Source: Pontibacterium sp964228735 (lineage in GTDB: Bacteria; Pseudomonadota; Gammaproteobacteria; Pseudomonadales; Balneatricaceae). Taken from it: 64,000 nt of DNA. Positions 1 to 7,345 of the stretch are shown piece by piece; positions within the stretch are counted from its first letter, which is position 1; each line of letters begins with the position of its first letter. Made by a program: the position numbers and the translations under genes. The stretch lies in NCBI RefSeq assembly GCF_964228735.1, contig NZ_CAXRBQ010000007.1, positions 9,196-73,195 of the forward strand. The letters are read 5' to 3'. Under the pieces are notes generated by a model. That model made no database searches. It had not been told where the DNA came from and saw only the letters and a program-made list of their open reading frames with translations.

Positions 1-657
1 GGCGGTGTGTTGCTGCTGGCGATCCTAGCCTCGGTCCTGCCGGTGGCGGCATTGATTCCGGTGCATGGCCTGGTGCAGGTCGGTTCCAACGGCAACCGGG
101 CCTGGATGACCCGCCAGCATCTGGATGGGCGTATGTTCCGGTACTTCGCAGTTGGCGCACTACTGGGGGCAATCGTGGCGTCCTTTGTGGTGGTGCAACT
201 GCCACTGCAGGTCATTCAGTTCAGTGTGGCCCTGTTTATTCTCTACCTGGTCTGGGGACCTAAACCGTCTAAGCGACAATTGTCTCGGCGCGGACGTATG
301 CTGGCCGGTGGGGTGACCACACTGGTCTCAATGTTTGTAGGGGCGACCGGCCCGCTAGTCGCGGGTTTTGTGCACAGACAGGATTACGACAAGCTCCAGC
401 TCACAGCGACGTTTGCCAGCTGTATGACGTTTCAGCATGTGTTGAAAATGCTGGTGTTCAGTGCCGTGGGCTTTGCCTTCTGGCAGTGGTTGCCGCTGGT
501 GCTGTTGATGGTCGCCAGCGGTGCGGTGGGTACCTGGTTGGGGCTGAAAGCACTGCACAAGGTGTCCGGCAAGCAGTTCAAGCGCCTGTTCAGGCTGGTG
601 GTGAGTGTGATGGCGCTGCGGCTGCTGTGGCAGGCGGGCAGCGCCTATCTGGGATAA
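1..657 (+). CDS. TSUP-family permease (TauE/SafE-like), 5' end cut by window edge
   Basis: The reading frame is open to base 1, so the N-terminus lies outside the window; about 219 residues are visible. The protein is almost wholly hydrophobic, with roughly six membrane segments. It contains the family-typical stretch around VHGLVQVGSNGNRAW followed by a basic cytoplasmic loop (KPSKRQLSRRGR) and a second small-residue-rich half starting GATGPLVAGF. TSUP (TauE/SafE, DUF81) proteins are inner-membrane carriers linked to export of sulfite, sulfoacetate or related anions; the substrate here cannot be read from sequence. It is convergent with the ArsC-like gene, with only about 12 bases between the stop codons. 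Confidence 0.8.
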   Translation, partial: GGVLLLAILASVLPVAALIPVHGLVQVGSNGNRAWMTRQHLDGRMFRYFAVGALLGAIVASFVVVQLPLQVIQFSVALFILYLVWGPKPSKRQLSRRGRMLAGGVTTLVSMFVGATGPLVAGFVHRQDYDKLQLTATFASCMTFQHVLKMLVFSAVGFAFWQWLPLVLLMVASGAVGTWLGLKALHKVSGKQFKRLFRLVVSVMALRLLWQAGSAYLG

Positions 658-669
658 GATCCGGTTGGA

Positions 670-1080
670 TCAGATCAGGTGTTTGCTGAGCAGCAACAGG
701 CGGACACGGTCAGCGATCTCTGTTTCCAGATGCGGCAGATCATCGATGCTGGTCACCTGTGGGAAGTCCCAGCGGATGTGTTCCGAGTCGCTGGTCAGAG
801 ACGCCGGGAAGGCGTGGGATTTGTCACACAGGGTTACTACCAGGTCGAAACTCTTACCTTCCTTTTCACGCAACGGCGTGCATTCCAATGGGTAGTCCTT
901 ACCCATCAGGTCGTTAGCCCAACTCTGGATCACGTTTGGCACAGAGGTCGGTTCAGGACCGGCACTGCTGGCGGCCACTTTACCCTGGCCCAGTTTGGTT
1001 GCCAGGACTTCAGCCAGCTGCGAGCGTACTCCGTTATGACGGCAGATAAACAAAACATTCAGACTATCTAATTCAGTCAT
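670..1080 (-). CDS. ArsC-like low-molecular-weight phosphatase family protein
   Basis: 136 residues. The N-terminus NVLFICRHNGVRSQLAE carries the CX5R(S) phosphate-binding loop (Cys13 to Arg19) of low-molecular-weight tyrosine phosphatases and thioredoxin-coupled arsenate reductases. Cys85 (VTLCDKSH) matches the second redox cysteine of the ArsC family. The third cysteine, expected about seven residues later, is absent (FPAS there), while an extra Cys67 is present. It may reduce arsenate with a changed thiol relay, or act as a phosphatase. A GAGGAG ribosome-binding site lies 8-9 bases before the ATG on the minus strand. No arsB or arsR is adjacent. The family call is firm; arsenate as substrate is inference. 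Confidence 0.75.
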   Translation of the reverse strand: MTELDSLNVLFICRHNGVRSQLAEVLATKLGQGKVAASSAGPEPTSVPNVIQSWANDLMGKDYPLECTPLREKEGKSFDLVVTLCDKSHAFPASLTSDSEHIRWDFPQVTSIDDLPHLETEIADRVRLLLLSKHLI

Positions 1081-1153
1081 AGGTGAAACTCCTCAAGCGC
1101 TAACTGACTGTTTTTCTTAAAGATCATAGCGTATCGATTAAGAATGCAAAGAC

Positions 1154-1208
1154 AAAAAACACCGTGTCACGAAAATGTAATGAAACATGGTCGTAACACG
1201 GTGTTTTT
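1154..1208 (-). terminator. Intrinsic terminator of ilvD
   Basis: A perfect 13-bp inverted repeat (AAAAACACCGTGT at 1155-1167, ACACGGTGTTTTT at 1196-1208) extends inward by an ACGA/TCGT pairing. It lies 30 bases past the ilvD stop. The A-run at 1154-1159 becomes the U-tract on the minus strand. It could also act on the plus strand. Confidence 0.75.
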
Positions 1209-1238
1209 ATGGGGAACGCGTAAACCCTAAGGGCTGGA

Positions 1239-3071
1239 TCAGTCCAGCTGGCTCAGGTCGCGTACGGCACCTTTGTCGGCAGAGGTTGCCAGCTTGGCGT
1301 AGGCTTTCAGTGCGGCCGAGACCTTACGTGGGCGATCTTCAACCGGTTTCCAGCCCAGCTTGTCCTGCTCTGCGCGGCGTGCCGCCAGCTCTTCGTCGGA
1401 CAGCAGTACGTCGATGGTGCGGTTCGGGATGTCGATGCGGATCATGTCGCCGTTGCGAACCAGACCGATTGCACCACCTGCCGCCGCTTCCGGAGACACG
1501 TGACCAATCGACAGACCGGAGGTACCGCCGGAGAAACGGCCGTCGGTCAGCAGGGCACACTCTTTACCCAGGCCTTTGGACTTGATGTAAGAGGTAGGGT
1601 ACAGCATCTCCTGCATACCCGGGCCACCACGTGGGCCTTCGTAACGTACGATCACCACGTCGCCTGCTTTCACCTTGTCGTCCAGGATGTTGGCAACTGC
1701 CTCGTCCTGGGATTCGGTGATGTGCGCAGGGCCTTCGAACACCAGGATGGACTCGTCCACACCGGCAGACTTAACCACACAACCGTCCAGCGCGATGTTA
1801 CCGCGCAGTACCGCCAGACCACCTTCCAGAGAGAAGGCGTGTTCCAGGGAGCGGATGCAGCCGTTTTCACGGTCGCCGTCCAGGGTCGGCCAGCGTGTTG
1901 CCTGGCTGAAGGCTACCTGAGTTGGGATACCGGCAGGACCTGCTTTGTAGAACTCCATCACGGCTTCGGATGGGTTGCGCATGATGTCCCACTCGTCCAG
2001 CGCGTCTTTCATGGTTGGCGCGTGTACAGTTGGTACGTCGGTGTGCAGTTTACCGGCACGGTCCAGCTCGCCCAGGATACCCATGATGCCACCGGCACGG
2101 TGTACGTCTTCGATGTGGTATTTCGGGGTGTTTGGTGCCACTTTACACAGCTGAGGAACCACGCGGGACATACGGTCGATGTCGTCCATGGTGAATTCGA
2201 TCTCAGCTTCCTGGGCAATCGCCAGCAGGTGCAGAATGGTGTTGGTGGATCCGCCCATGGCGATATCCAGGGTGATGGCGTTTTCGAACGCCTTGAAGCC
2301 TACGGAGCGTGGCAGTACGCGCTCGTCTTCCTCTTCGTAGTACTTCTTCGCCATCTCAACGATGGAGCGACCGGCGCGCAGGAACAGCTGTTCGCGGTCG
2401 GCGTGAGTCGCCACCACGGTGCCGTTACCCGGCAGGGCCAGACCCAGTGCTTCGGCCAGGCAGTTCATGGAGTTCGCGGTAAACATACCGGAGCAGGAAC
2501 CACAGGTTGGGCATGCAGAACGTTCAACTTCGTCAACCAGCTCGTCGGATGCGTTCGGATCGGCTGCCAGTACCATGGCATCTACCAGATCCAGCTTGTG
2601 CTCGGACAGCTTGGTTTTACCCGCTTCCATCGGACCGCCGGAAACGAAGATAACAGGAATATTGAGGCGCATCGCCGCCATCAGCATCCCCGGTGTGATT
2701 TTGTCACAGTTGGAGATGCAGACCAGCGCGTCGGCACAATGGGCATTTACCATGTACTCAACGGAGTCCGCGATGATGTCACGGGAAGGCAAGGAGTAAA
2801 GCATGCCGTCGTGACCCATTGCGATGCCATCATCGACCGCAATGGTGTTGAATTCTTTTGCCACACCGCCAGCTTTCTCGATTTCACGAGCGACCAACTG
2901 ACCCATGTCTTTCAAGTGCACGTGACCTGGAACGAACTGGGTGAAAGAGTTGGCAACGGCGATGATCGGCTTGTGGAAGTCATCGTCCTTCATACCGGTA
3001 GCACGCCACAGCGCGCGGGCACCCGCCATGTTGCGACCTGCGGTAGAGGTCTTGGAGCGATATTGAGGCAT
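1239..3071 (-). CDS. ilvD: Dihydroxy-acid dehydratase
   Basis: 610 residues, as in E. coli IlvD. It dehydrates 2,3-dihydroxy-isovalerate and -methylvalerate to the 2-keto acids in valine and isoleucine synthesis, in the cytoplasm, with an iron-sulfur cluster. The sequence is collinear with the enterobacterial enzyme: MPQYRSKTSTAGRNMAGARA at the start, CISNCDKITPGMLMA and CPTCGSCSGMFTANSMNC for the cluster and Mg ligands, and GRFSGGTSGLSIGHVSPEA near the end. The frame is open 70 codons further upstream, but the extension has no homology to the family, so the start at 3071 (MPQYR) is preferred. It is divergent from ald, with 138 bases between starts. Confidence 0.97.
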   Translation of the reverse strand: MPQYRSKTSTAGRNMAGARALWRATGMKDDDFHKPIIAVANSFTQFVPGHVHLKDMGQLVAREIEKAGGVAKEFNTIAVDDGIAMGHDGMLYSLPSRDIIADSVEYMVNAHCADALVCISNCDKITPGMLMAAMRLNIPVIFVSGGPMEAGKTKLSEHKLDLVDAMVLAADPNASDELVDEVERSACPTCGSCSGMFTANSMNCLAEALGLALPGNGTVVATHADREQLFLRAGRSIVEMAKKYYEEEDERVLPRSVGFKAFENAITLDIAMGGSTNTILHLLAIAQEAEIEFTMDDIDRMSRVVPQLCKVAPNTPKYHIEDVHRAGGIMGILGELDRAGKLHTDVPTVHAPTMKDALDEWDIMRNPSEAVMEFYKAGPAGIPTQVAFSQATRWPTLDGDRENGCIRSLEHAFSLEGGLAVLRGNIALDGCVVKSAGVDESILVFEGPAHITESQDEAVANILDDKVKAGDVVIVRYEGPRGGPGMQEMLYPTSYIKSKGLGKECALLTDGRFSGGTSGLSIGHVSPEAAAGGAIGLVRNGDMIRIDIPNRTIDVLLSDEELAARRAEQDKLGWKPVEDRPRKVSAALKAYAKLATSADKGAVRDLSQLD

Positions 3072-3209
3072 GAAAAGATCCTTCAGGCTGTTTCTTGTGT
3101 CATTGAGGCGATCAGTATACCAGAACTGTTGAATATCTGATCTCCCAGAGTGTTCTACACTGTAAGACTGTATCCCTGATGACTTAATTTCATGGAGTGG
3201 AGGTTGGTT

Positions 3210-4337
3210 ATGCTGATTGGTATCCCGAAAGAGATCAAAGTGCATGAATACCGGGTGGGACTGACCCCCATGGGCGTGCATGAATTAGTCAACCAGGGGC
3301 ATCAGGTGCTGGTTGAGTCCTTTGCCGGTATGGGCATCGGTTATCTCGATGAAGACTACGCCAAAGCGGGTGCATCGATCATCGGCTCTGCCGAGGAGCT
3401 CTACCTCAACTCCGAGATGATCATCAAAGTGAAGGAACCGCAGCCACGTGAGTGCAACCTGCTCTCCGAGGGACAAACTCTTTTTGCCTATCTCCACCTG
3501 GCCGCCGGCCGGCAGCTGACCGAGGCGTTGATGCAGTCGGGTTGCACCGCCATCGCTTTTGAAACAGTCACCAGCCCCGGCGGTGGTTTGCCGTTGTTGG
3601 CACCAATGAGTGAAGTGGCGGGGCGCATGTCGATCCAGGCCGGCGCGCACTGTCTGGAGAAAGCACAGAGTGGCAAAGGGGTGTTGCTGGGCGGTGTGCC
3701 CGGTGTGCCGCCGGCAAAAGTGGTGGTGATCGGTGGCGGTGTCGTGGGCGAGAATGCTGCCCGCATGGCGCTGGGGCTCGGTGCCCAGGTCACCATCATC
3801 GATCGTTCCGTACCGCGCCTGAAACAGCTGGATGCCCAGTTTGATGGCCGTCTGCAGACACTCTATTCCACGCAGGACAATATTGAAGCGGCAGTTCTGT
3901 CTGCTGATCTGATTGTAGGTGCAGTATTAATACCAGGTGCCGCCGCGCCTAAGTTGGTAACCCGCGACATGGTGGCGCAGATGAAACCCGGCACGGTGAT
4001 GGTGGACGTGGCGATCGACCAAGGGGGCTGCTTTGAGACCAGCCGCCCAACCACCCATCAGGACCCGATCTACGAGGTGGACCATGTGGTGCACTATTGT
4101 GTCGCCAATATGCCCGGGGCGGTTGCGAAAACTTCGGCTCAGGCGCTGGAAAACGTGACCTTGCCATATGCCCAAGCATTGGCGTCGAAGGGCTGGATGG
4201 GTGCGATGGGGGAAGATCCGCACCTGGCAAATGGACTGAATATCCACAGAGGACAGGTAGCCTGCCAGGGTGTTGCAGAAGCATTCGGATTGCCTCTCAT
4301 ACCAATGGAGAAGATCCTCCGTAATCACAAGGCTTGA
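3210..4337 (+). CDS. ald: Alanine dehydrogenase
   Basis: 375 residues, the usual family length. It catalyses NAD-dependent interconversion of L-alanine and pyruvate plus ammonia. N-terminal MLIGIPKEIKVHEYRVGLTP is the family signature. A Rossmann fold runs from about residue 172 (VVVIGGGVVGENAARMALG), and KPGTVMVDVAIDQGGCFETS is the second conserved block. The start at 3210 follows GGAGG with good spacing; an upstream ATG at 3192 adds only six residues and is less likely. With the divergent ilvD it sits in a branched-chain/alanine neighbourhood, but no shared operon is implied. Confidence 0.96.
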   Translation: MLIGIPKEIKVHEYRVGLTPMGVHELVNQGHQVLVESFAGMGIGYLDEDYAKAGASIIGSAEELYLNSEMIIKVKEPQPRECNLLSEGQTLFAYLHLAAGRQLTEALMQSGCTAIAFETVTSPGGGLPLLAPMSEVAGRMSIQAGAHCLEKAQSGKGVLLGGVPGVPPAKVVVIGGGVVGENAARMALGLGAQVTIIDRSVPRLKQLDAQFDGRLQTLYSTQDNIEAAVLSADLIVGAVLIPGAAAPKLVTRDMVAQMKPGTVMVDVAIDQGGCFETSRPTTHQDPIYEVDHVVHYCVANMPGAVAKTSAQALENVTLPYAQALASKGWMGAMGEDPHLANGLNIHRGQVACQGVAEAFGLPLIPMEKILRNHKA

Positions 4338-4389
4338 TTGCGACCCGTCGATCAGGGAGGCTATGGGGCTCTGAACTTGGGAGAGCACC

Positions 4390-4641
4390 ATGTCCTCGAT
4401 TGATAAGAAAAAAATCCGTTCCGATATCTGGATCCAGCGCCTGATGAAAACCGGTATTCCGGTGGCTATCGTGGCGATCCTCAGCCTATGGCTTGGCTGG
4501 TGGCTGAAAGAGCCTGCCTTGGGTCAGGTATTCATCGTGACCGCCTCCATCGCACTGGTCCTGGGCCTGATCTATAACGTCCGTTTTGTCATGCTCTCCG
4601 TCCGGCAGCTGAAAGAGCAGCAGAAAAAAGACGACAAATGA
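4390..4641 (+). CDS. Small two-helix inner-membrane protein of unknown function
   Basis: 83 residues. A basic start (MSSIDKKKIRSDIW) precedes two predicted membrane helices, about residues 22-41 (TGIPVAIVAILSLWLGWWL) and 48-67. The C-terminal tail is strongly charged (RQLKEQQKKDDK). The last bases overlap the next gene in the ATGA manner (4638-4641), so it is translationally coupled to the Crp/Fnr regulator. I do not recognise the family. The coupling suggests a membrane partner or target of that regulator, which is inference. Confidence 0.75.
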   Translation: MSSIDKKKIRSDIWIQRLMKTGIPVAIVAILSLWLGWWLKEPALGQVFIVTASIALVLGLIYNVRFVMLSVRQLKEQQKKDDK

Positions 4642-5294
4642 GCGATCAGGAGCTGACCTCTAGCTACCCGGAACTGTCCGGTCTGGACGATGCGGGAAAG
4701 GCGCTGCTGGTGCAGGCCCATCGGGTAGAGCTGCCGGCGGGTACGGTGATCTTTCGACACGGTGATCGCTGTGATCACTTTGTCATGCTCGTTTCCGGTC
4801 ACGTCAAAGTGGTAGCTCGGTCGCCAGCAGGTCGTGAGCTCCTGCTCTACCGCATTAACCATCAGGGCACCTGTGTGCTGACTACATCCTGTCTTTTGGG
4901 CAACGAACACTATCCTGCGGAAGGGATCGCCGAAACGGACGTGGTTGCCTACCTTCTGCCACGCAGTGTTTTTCAACAGGCGCTGGACCAGTCCTCGGCC
5001 CTACGTGCCTTTATCTTTGATTCCTATGCCGCACGCCTGGCCGGTTTGATCCACTTGGTGCAGGCGGTCTCCTTTGAAAGCGTGGAGCAGCGAATTATCG
5101 GCCACTTGCTACAACGTGCTGATGACAGCGGCGTTGTAAAAGAGTCGCACCAACTGATCGCCGATGAATTGGGTACCGCACGTGAAGTGGTGAGCCGCAA
5201 GCTTCAGATGCTGGCTCAGCAAGGGCTACTGGAGCTGGGTCGGGGTAAGGTGATTTTGCTGGATACCGAGGGACTAAAAAACTTTTCCGCCTGA
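4638..5294 (+). CDS. Crp/Fnr-family transcriptional regulator with a cysteine pair
   Basis: 218 residues. An N-terminal cyclic-nucleotide-binding-type beta-barrel (about 15-125, with GTVIFRHGDRCDHFVMLVSG) leads through a dimer helix to a winged helix-turn-helix (about 160-212, LIADELGTAREVVSRKLQML). It lacks the four-cysteine Fnr cluster set. Instead it has Cys45 and the pair Cys79/Cys85 in TCVLTTSCLLG, which could form a redox or persulfide switch. It overlaps the upstream small membrane protein gene and is followed by a DUF2892 gene. Regulator identity is firm; the signal it senses is inference. Confidence 0.9.
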   Translation: MSDQELTSSYPELSGLDDAGKALLVQAHRVELPAGTVIFRHGDRCDHFVMLVSGHVKVVARSPAGRELLLYRINHQGTCVLTTSCLLGNEHYPAEGIAETDVVAYLLPRSVFQQALDQSSALRAFIFDSYAARLAGLIHLVQAVSFESVEQRIIGHLLQRADDSGVVKESHQLIADELGTAREVVSRKLQMLAQQGLLELGRGKVILLDTEGLKNFSA

Positions 5295-5393
5295 GGTTGA
5301 CCTTATGTAACCAAAGTCACAGAACAGGCCTGACGGTCGCGGGATACTGATCCCAACAAGCAGATATTTCGCTGATTACGTTAGGAGATCGTC

Positions 5394-5588
5394 ATGGAAA
5401 AGAACATTGGTAACCTCGACAAAATTATCCGTGTCCTGGTTGGACTGGTCCTGATCGCACTGGTTTTTGTTGGTCCACAGACTGCCTGGGGCTGGATTGG
5501 TGTACCGGTTATTCTGATCGCTTTTTTTGGCTGGTGCCCGCTGTACAAGGTGTTGGGTGTGAGCACCTGCAAGCGCTGCGAAAGCTGA
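5394..5588 (+). CDS. DUF2892 (YgaP transmembrane-type) small membrane protein
   Basis: 64 residues. N-terminal MEKNIGNLDKIIRVLVGL is typical of DUF2892, the membrane module found at the end of the YgaP rhodanese and as free-standing proteins. Two helices (about 12-30 and 31-48) are followed by GWCPLYKVLGVSTCKRCES, with three cysteines near the C-terminus. An AGGAG ribosome-binding site sits 7-8 bases before the ATG. It ends at a strong terminator and lies 100 bases after the Crp/Fnr gene, so it is a likely target of it. A role in sulfur handling is suggested by family context only. Confidence 0.85.
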   Translation: MEKNIGNLDKIIRVLVGLVLIALVFVGPQTAWGWIGVPVILIAFFGWCPLYKVLGVSTCKRCES

Positions 5589-5614
5589 CCCGCGAACAGA
5601 TTCCCGCCTAATAT

Positions 5615-5650
5615 TAAAAAACGCTGCACAGTTCGTGCGGCGTTTTTTTT
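5615..5650 (+). terminator. Intrinsic terminator after the DUF2892 gene
   Basis: The stem AAAAAACGC-TGCAC pairs with GTGC-GGCGTTTTTT around the loop AGTTC, with one U-G wobble, and ends in eight T residues. It lies about 27 bases after the stop. Confidence 0.85.
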
Positions 5651-5741
5651 CGATTCAGTAAAGATTCAGACGCCGCCCCTTACCCTGAGGTCATTCTTAA
5701 AACGATCCCGAAGGGGCCTGCTTAGCAGGAGGAGTGACGTT

Positions 5742-6299
5742 ATGAAAAAGCTGATACTGACCACCCTGCTCAGCGCAGGGCTGATTGTGACTCAGGCCGA
5801 GGCCGGTCATCGTGGAAACGGACATCATAAACATCACAAGGATTACGATTACGCCCGCGTTGTGCATGTCGAACCGATCTACCAGCGTGTCGAACGCAGC
5901 ATTCCACGCGAAAGCTGTTGGACCGAGCGGGTTGCCTACGAGCAGCCGCACCGCTATCGCAACGACTCATACACCGATGAACTTATCGGCGGGCTGATTG
6001 GCGGTGCAATAGGGAACGCGGTTGGCCACAATAAGACTAACAAGAAGGTACAGGCGGTAATTGGTGCGGCGATTGGTGCTTCGATCGCACACGATATTAA
6101 CCGTCCCCGTGGCGGCGGCTACAATGTAAGCTACCGCGATGAGCAGCGTTGCGCGGTCACCCATGATGTGGAGTATCATGAGCAGGTTTCAGGATACCAC
6201 GTGACCTATCGCTACCACGGTCAGGAGTACCAGACCCGGACACACAGACATCCGGGAAAACGGATTAAAGTACGGGTGGACGTAACACCCGTTCACTGA
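5742..6299 (+). CDS. Glycine-zipper 2TM envelope protein, YcfJ-like
   Basis: 185 residues. A cleavable signal peptide (MKKLILTTLLSAGLIVTQAEA) precedes a His-rich segment (HRGNGHHKHHK). A YcfJ-like region follows (VVHVEPIYQRVERSIPRESCW), then a glycine zipper of two short helices (about 84-120: ELIGGLIGGAIGNAVGH, AVIGAAIGASIAH), and a C-terminal YcfJ-like domain with a Cys (RCAVTHDVEYHEQVSGYHVTY). Such proteins sit in the periplasm or outer membrane. The two cysteines (SCW and RC) may pair. An AGGAGG-like site (GCAGGAGG) precedes the ATG. It opens the PepSY/PhoPQ cluster. Confidence 0.85.
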   Translation: MKKLILTTLLSAGLIVTQAEAGHRGNGHHKHHKDYDYARVVHVEPIYQRVERSIPRESCWTERVAYEQPHRYRNDSYTDELIGGLIGGAIGNAVGHNKTNKKVQAVIGAAIGASIAHDINRPRGGGYNVSYRDEQRCAVTHDVEYHEQVSGYHVTYRYHGQEYQTRTHRHPGKRIKVRVDVTPVH

Positions 6300-6321
6300 G
6301 TTTCAGTTTAAGGGGTTGGCA

Positions 6322-6633
6322 ATGTTCAGACAGTTTGGTTTTTCAGCGGCAACTGCGCTGGGAGTGTTGGGTTTGAGCGCAGTATTGGCGGTCAGTCCGG
6401 CGGTATCCGCACAGCCCGCAGCCAACCCTGTTGCACCCATTGAGTTAGCCGCCAGTTCGATCAGCCTGCAGCAGGCGGTCGCACGGGTGAAAAAACAGTA
6501 TGGCGGACGGGTATTAAAAGCAGAGCCCGTCAGCATAAAAGGAAAAGCGGGCTATCGGATTCGTATGATGAACGACGGACGAATCCGTGAGTTTCTGGTG
6601 GACGCCAACAGCGGCAAGCTGATGCGTCCCTGA
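6322..6633 (+). CDS. PepSY-domain periplasmic protein
   Basis: 103 residues. A signal peptide with cleavage near AVSPAVSAQPA is followed by one PepSY domain (about 45-103: SISLQQAVARVKKQYGGRVL ... GYRIRMMNDGRIREFLVDA). PepSY proteins are often encoded beside PhoPQ-type systems and are thought to act as periplasmic inhibitors or signal partners. The start at 6322 follows AAGGGG; an in-frame TTG two codons upstream is less likely. It lies 22 bases before the response regulator and is probably cotranscribed with it. Confidence 0.88.
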   Translation: MFRQFGFSAATALGVLGLSAVLAVSPAVSAQPAANPVAPIELAASSISLQQAVARVKKQYGGRVLKAEPVSIKGKAGYRIRMMNDGRIREFLVDANSGKLMRP

Positions 6634-6655
6634 ATGGCCTGATTGAGGACACGAT

Positions 6656-7345
6656 ATGAAACTGCTGATTGTTGAGGATGAACCGGATCTGCGTCGCCAA
6701 CTGGTACGGGCGATGGAGGGGCGTGGCTACACGGTCGAAGATTGTGAAGACGGTGAAGAGGCACTCTATCTGGGACGGGAGTACCCCTACGATCTGGCGA
6801 TTGTGGATCTGGGTCTACCGAAGTTGTCCGGCGTGGAAGTGATCAAACGCTGGCGCGCCGAGGAGAAGAAGTTTCCAATCATTATCCTTACTGCCCGTGG
6901 TGACTGGCAGGACAAGGTGGAAGGATTGGAAGCCGGTGCCGACGATTACGTGGTTAAACCCTTCCATATGGAAGAGCTGGCGGCACGCCTGAACGCACTG
7001 CTGCGCCGCGCGGCCGGACACGCCAAGCCGGTGTTTGAGTTTGGTCCGTTACGCATCGATACCAGCGGCCGCGTAGTGTATCGCCACGACGAGCCTGTCT
7101 CCCTGACCAGCTACGAGTACAAAACCTTTGAATACCTGGTGCTGCATGCAGGCAAAACGGTTTCCAAGACCGAGCTGACCGAGCACCTCTACCACCAGGA
7201 CTACGACCGCGACAGCAATGTGCTGGAGGTTTTCATCCGTCGCTTGCGTCAGAAGCTGGACCCGGATCAGGATCTGCAACCGATCACTACAGTGCGTGGC
7301 ATGGGTTACCGCTTTGATCTGAAGCCGGAACAGAAAGAGGGATGA
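6656..7345 (+). CDS. PhoP-type OmpR-family response regulator
   Basis: 229 residues. The receiver domain (1-120) has the acidic pair Glu7/Asp8, the phosphoacceptor Asp51 (LAIVDLGLP), the conserved Thr in ILTARG and Lys in VVKPF. The C-terminal winged helix (about 130-222) ends with the family signature RRLRQKLD ... TVRGMGYRFD. It is most like PhoP/QseB-type regulators. The stop overlaps the start of the kinase gene by four bases, so the two are coupled. The stimulus (divalent cations, envelope stress) cannot be read from sequence. Confidence 0.92.
   Translation: MKLLIVEDEPDLRRQLVRAMEGRGYTVEDCEDGEEALYLGREYPYDLAIVDLGLPKLSGVEVIKRWRAEEKKFPIIILTARGDWQDKVEGLEAGADDYVVKPFHMEELAARLNALLRRAAGHAKPVFEFGPLRIDTSGRVVYRHDEPVSLTSYEYKTFEYLVLHAGKTVSKTELTEHLYHQDYDRDSNVLEVFIRRLRQKLDPDQDLQPITTVRGMGYRFDLKPEQKEG

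Noticed and set aside
658..671. GATCC-GGTT-GGATC hairpin between TSUP and ArsC-like genes
   Set aside because: Only five base pairs and no T-run; too weak to call a terminator.
1500..3140. 546-codon open frame antisense to ilvD
   Set aside because: It lies wholly over a full-length conserved gene and has no recognisable motif.
3072..3281. 70-residue N-terminal extension of IlvD
   Set aside because: The extension overlaps the ald start region and has no family similarity; MPQYR is the conserved start.
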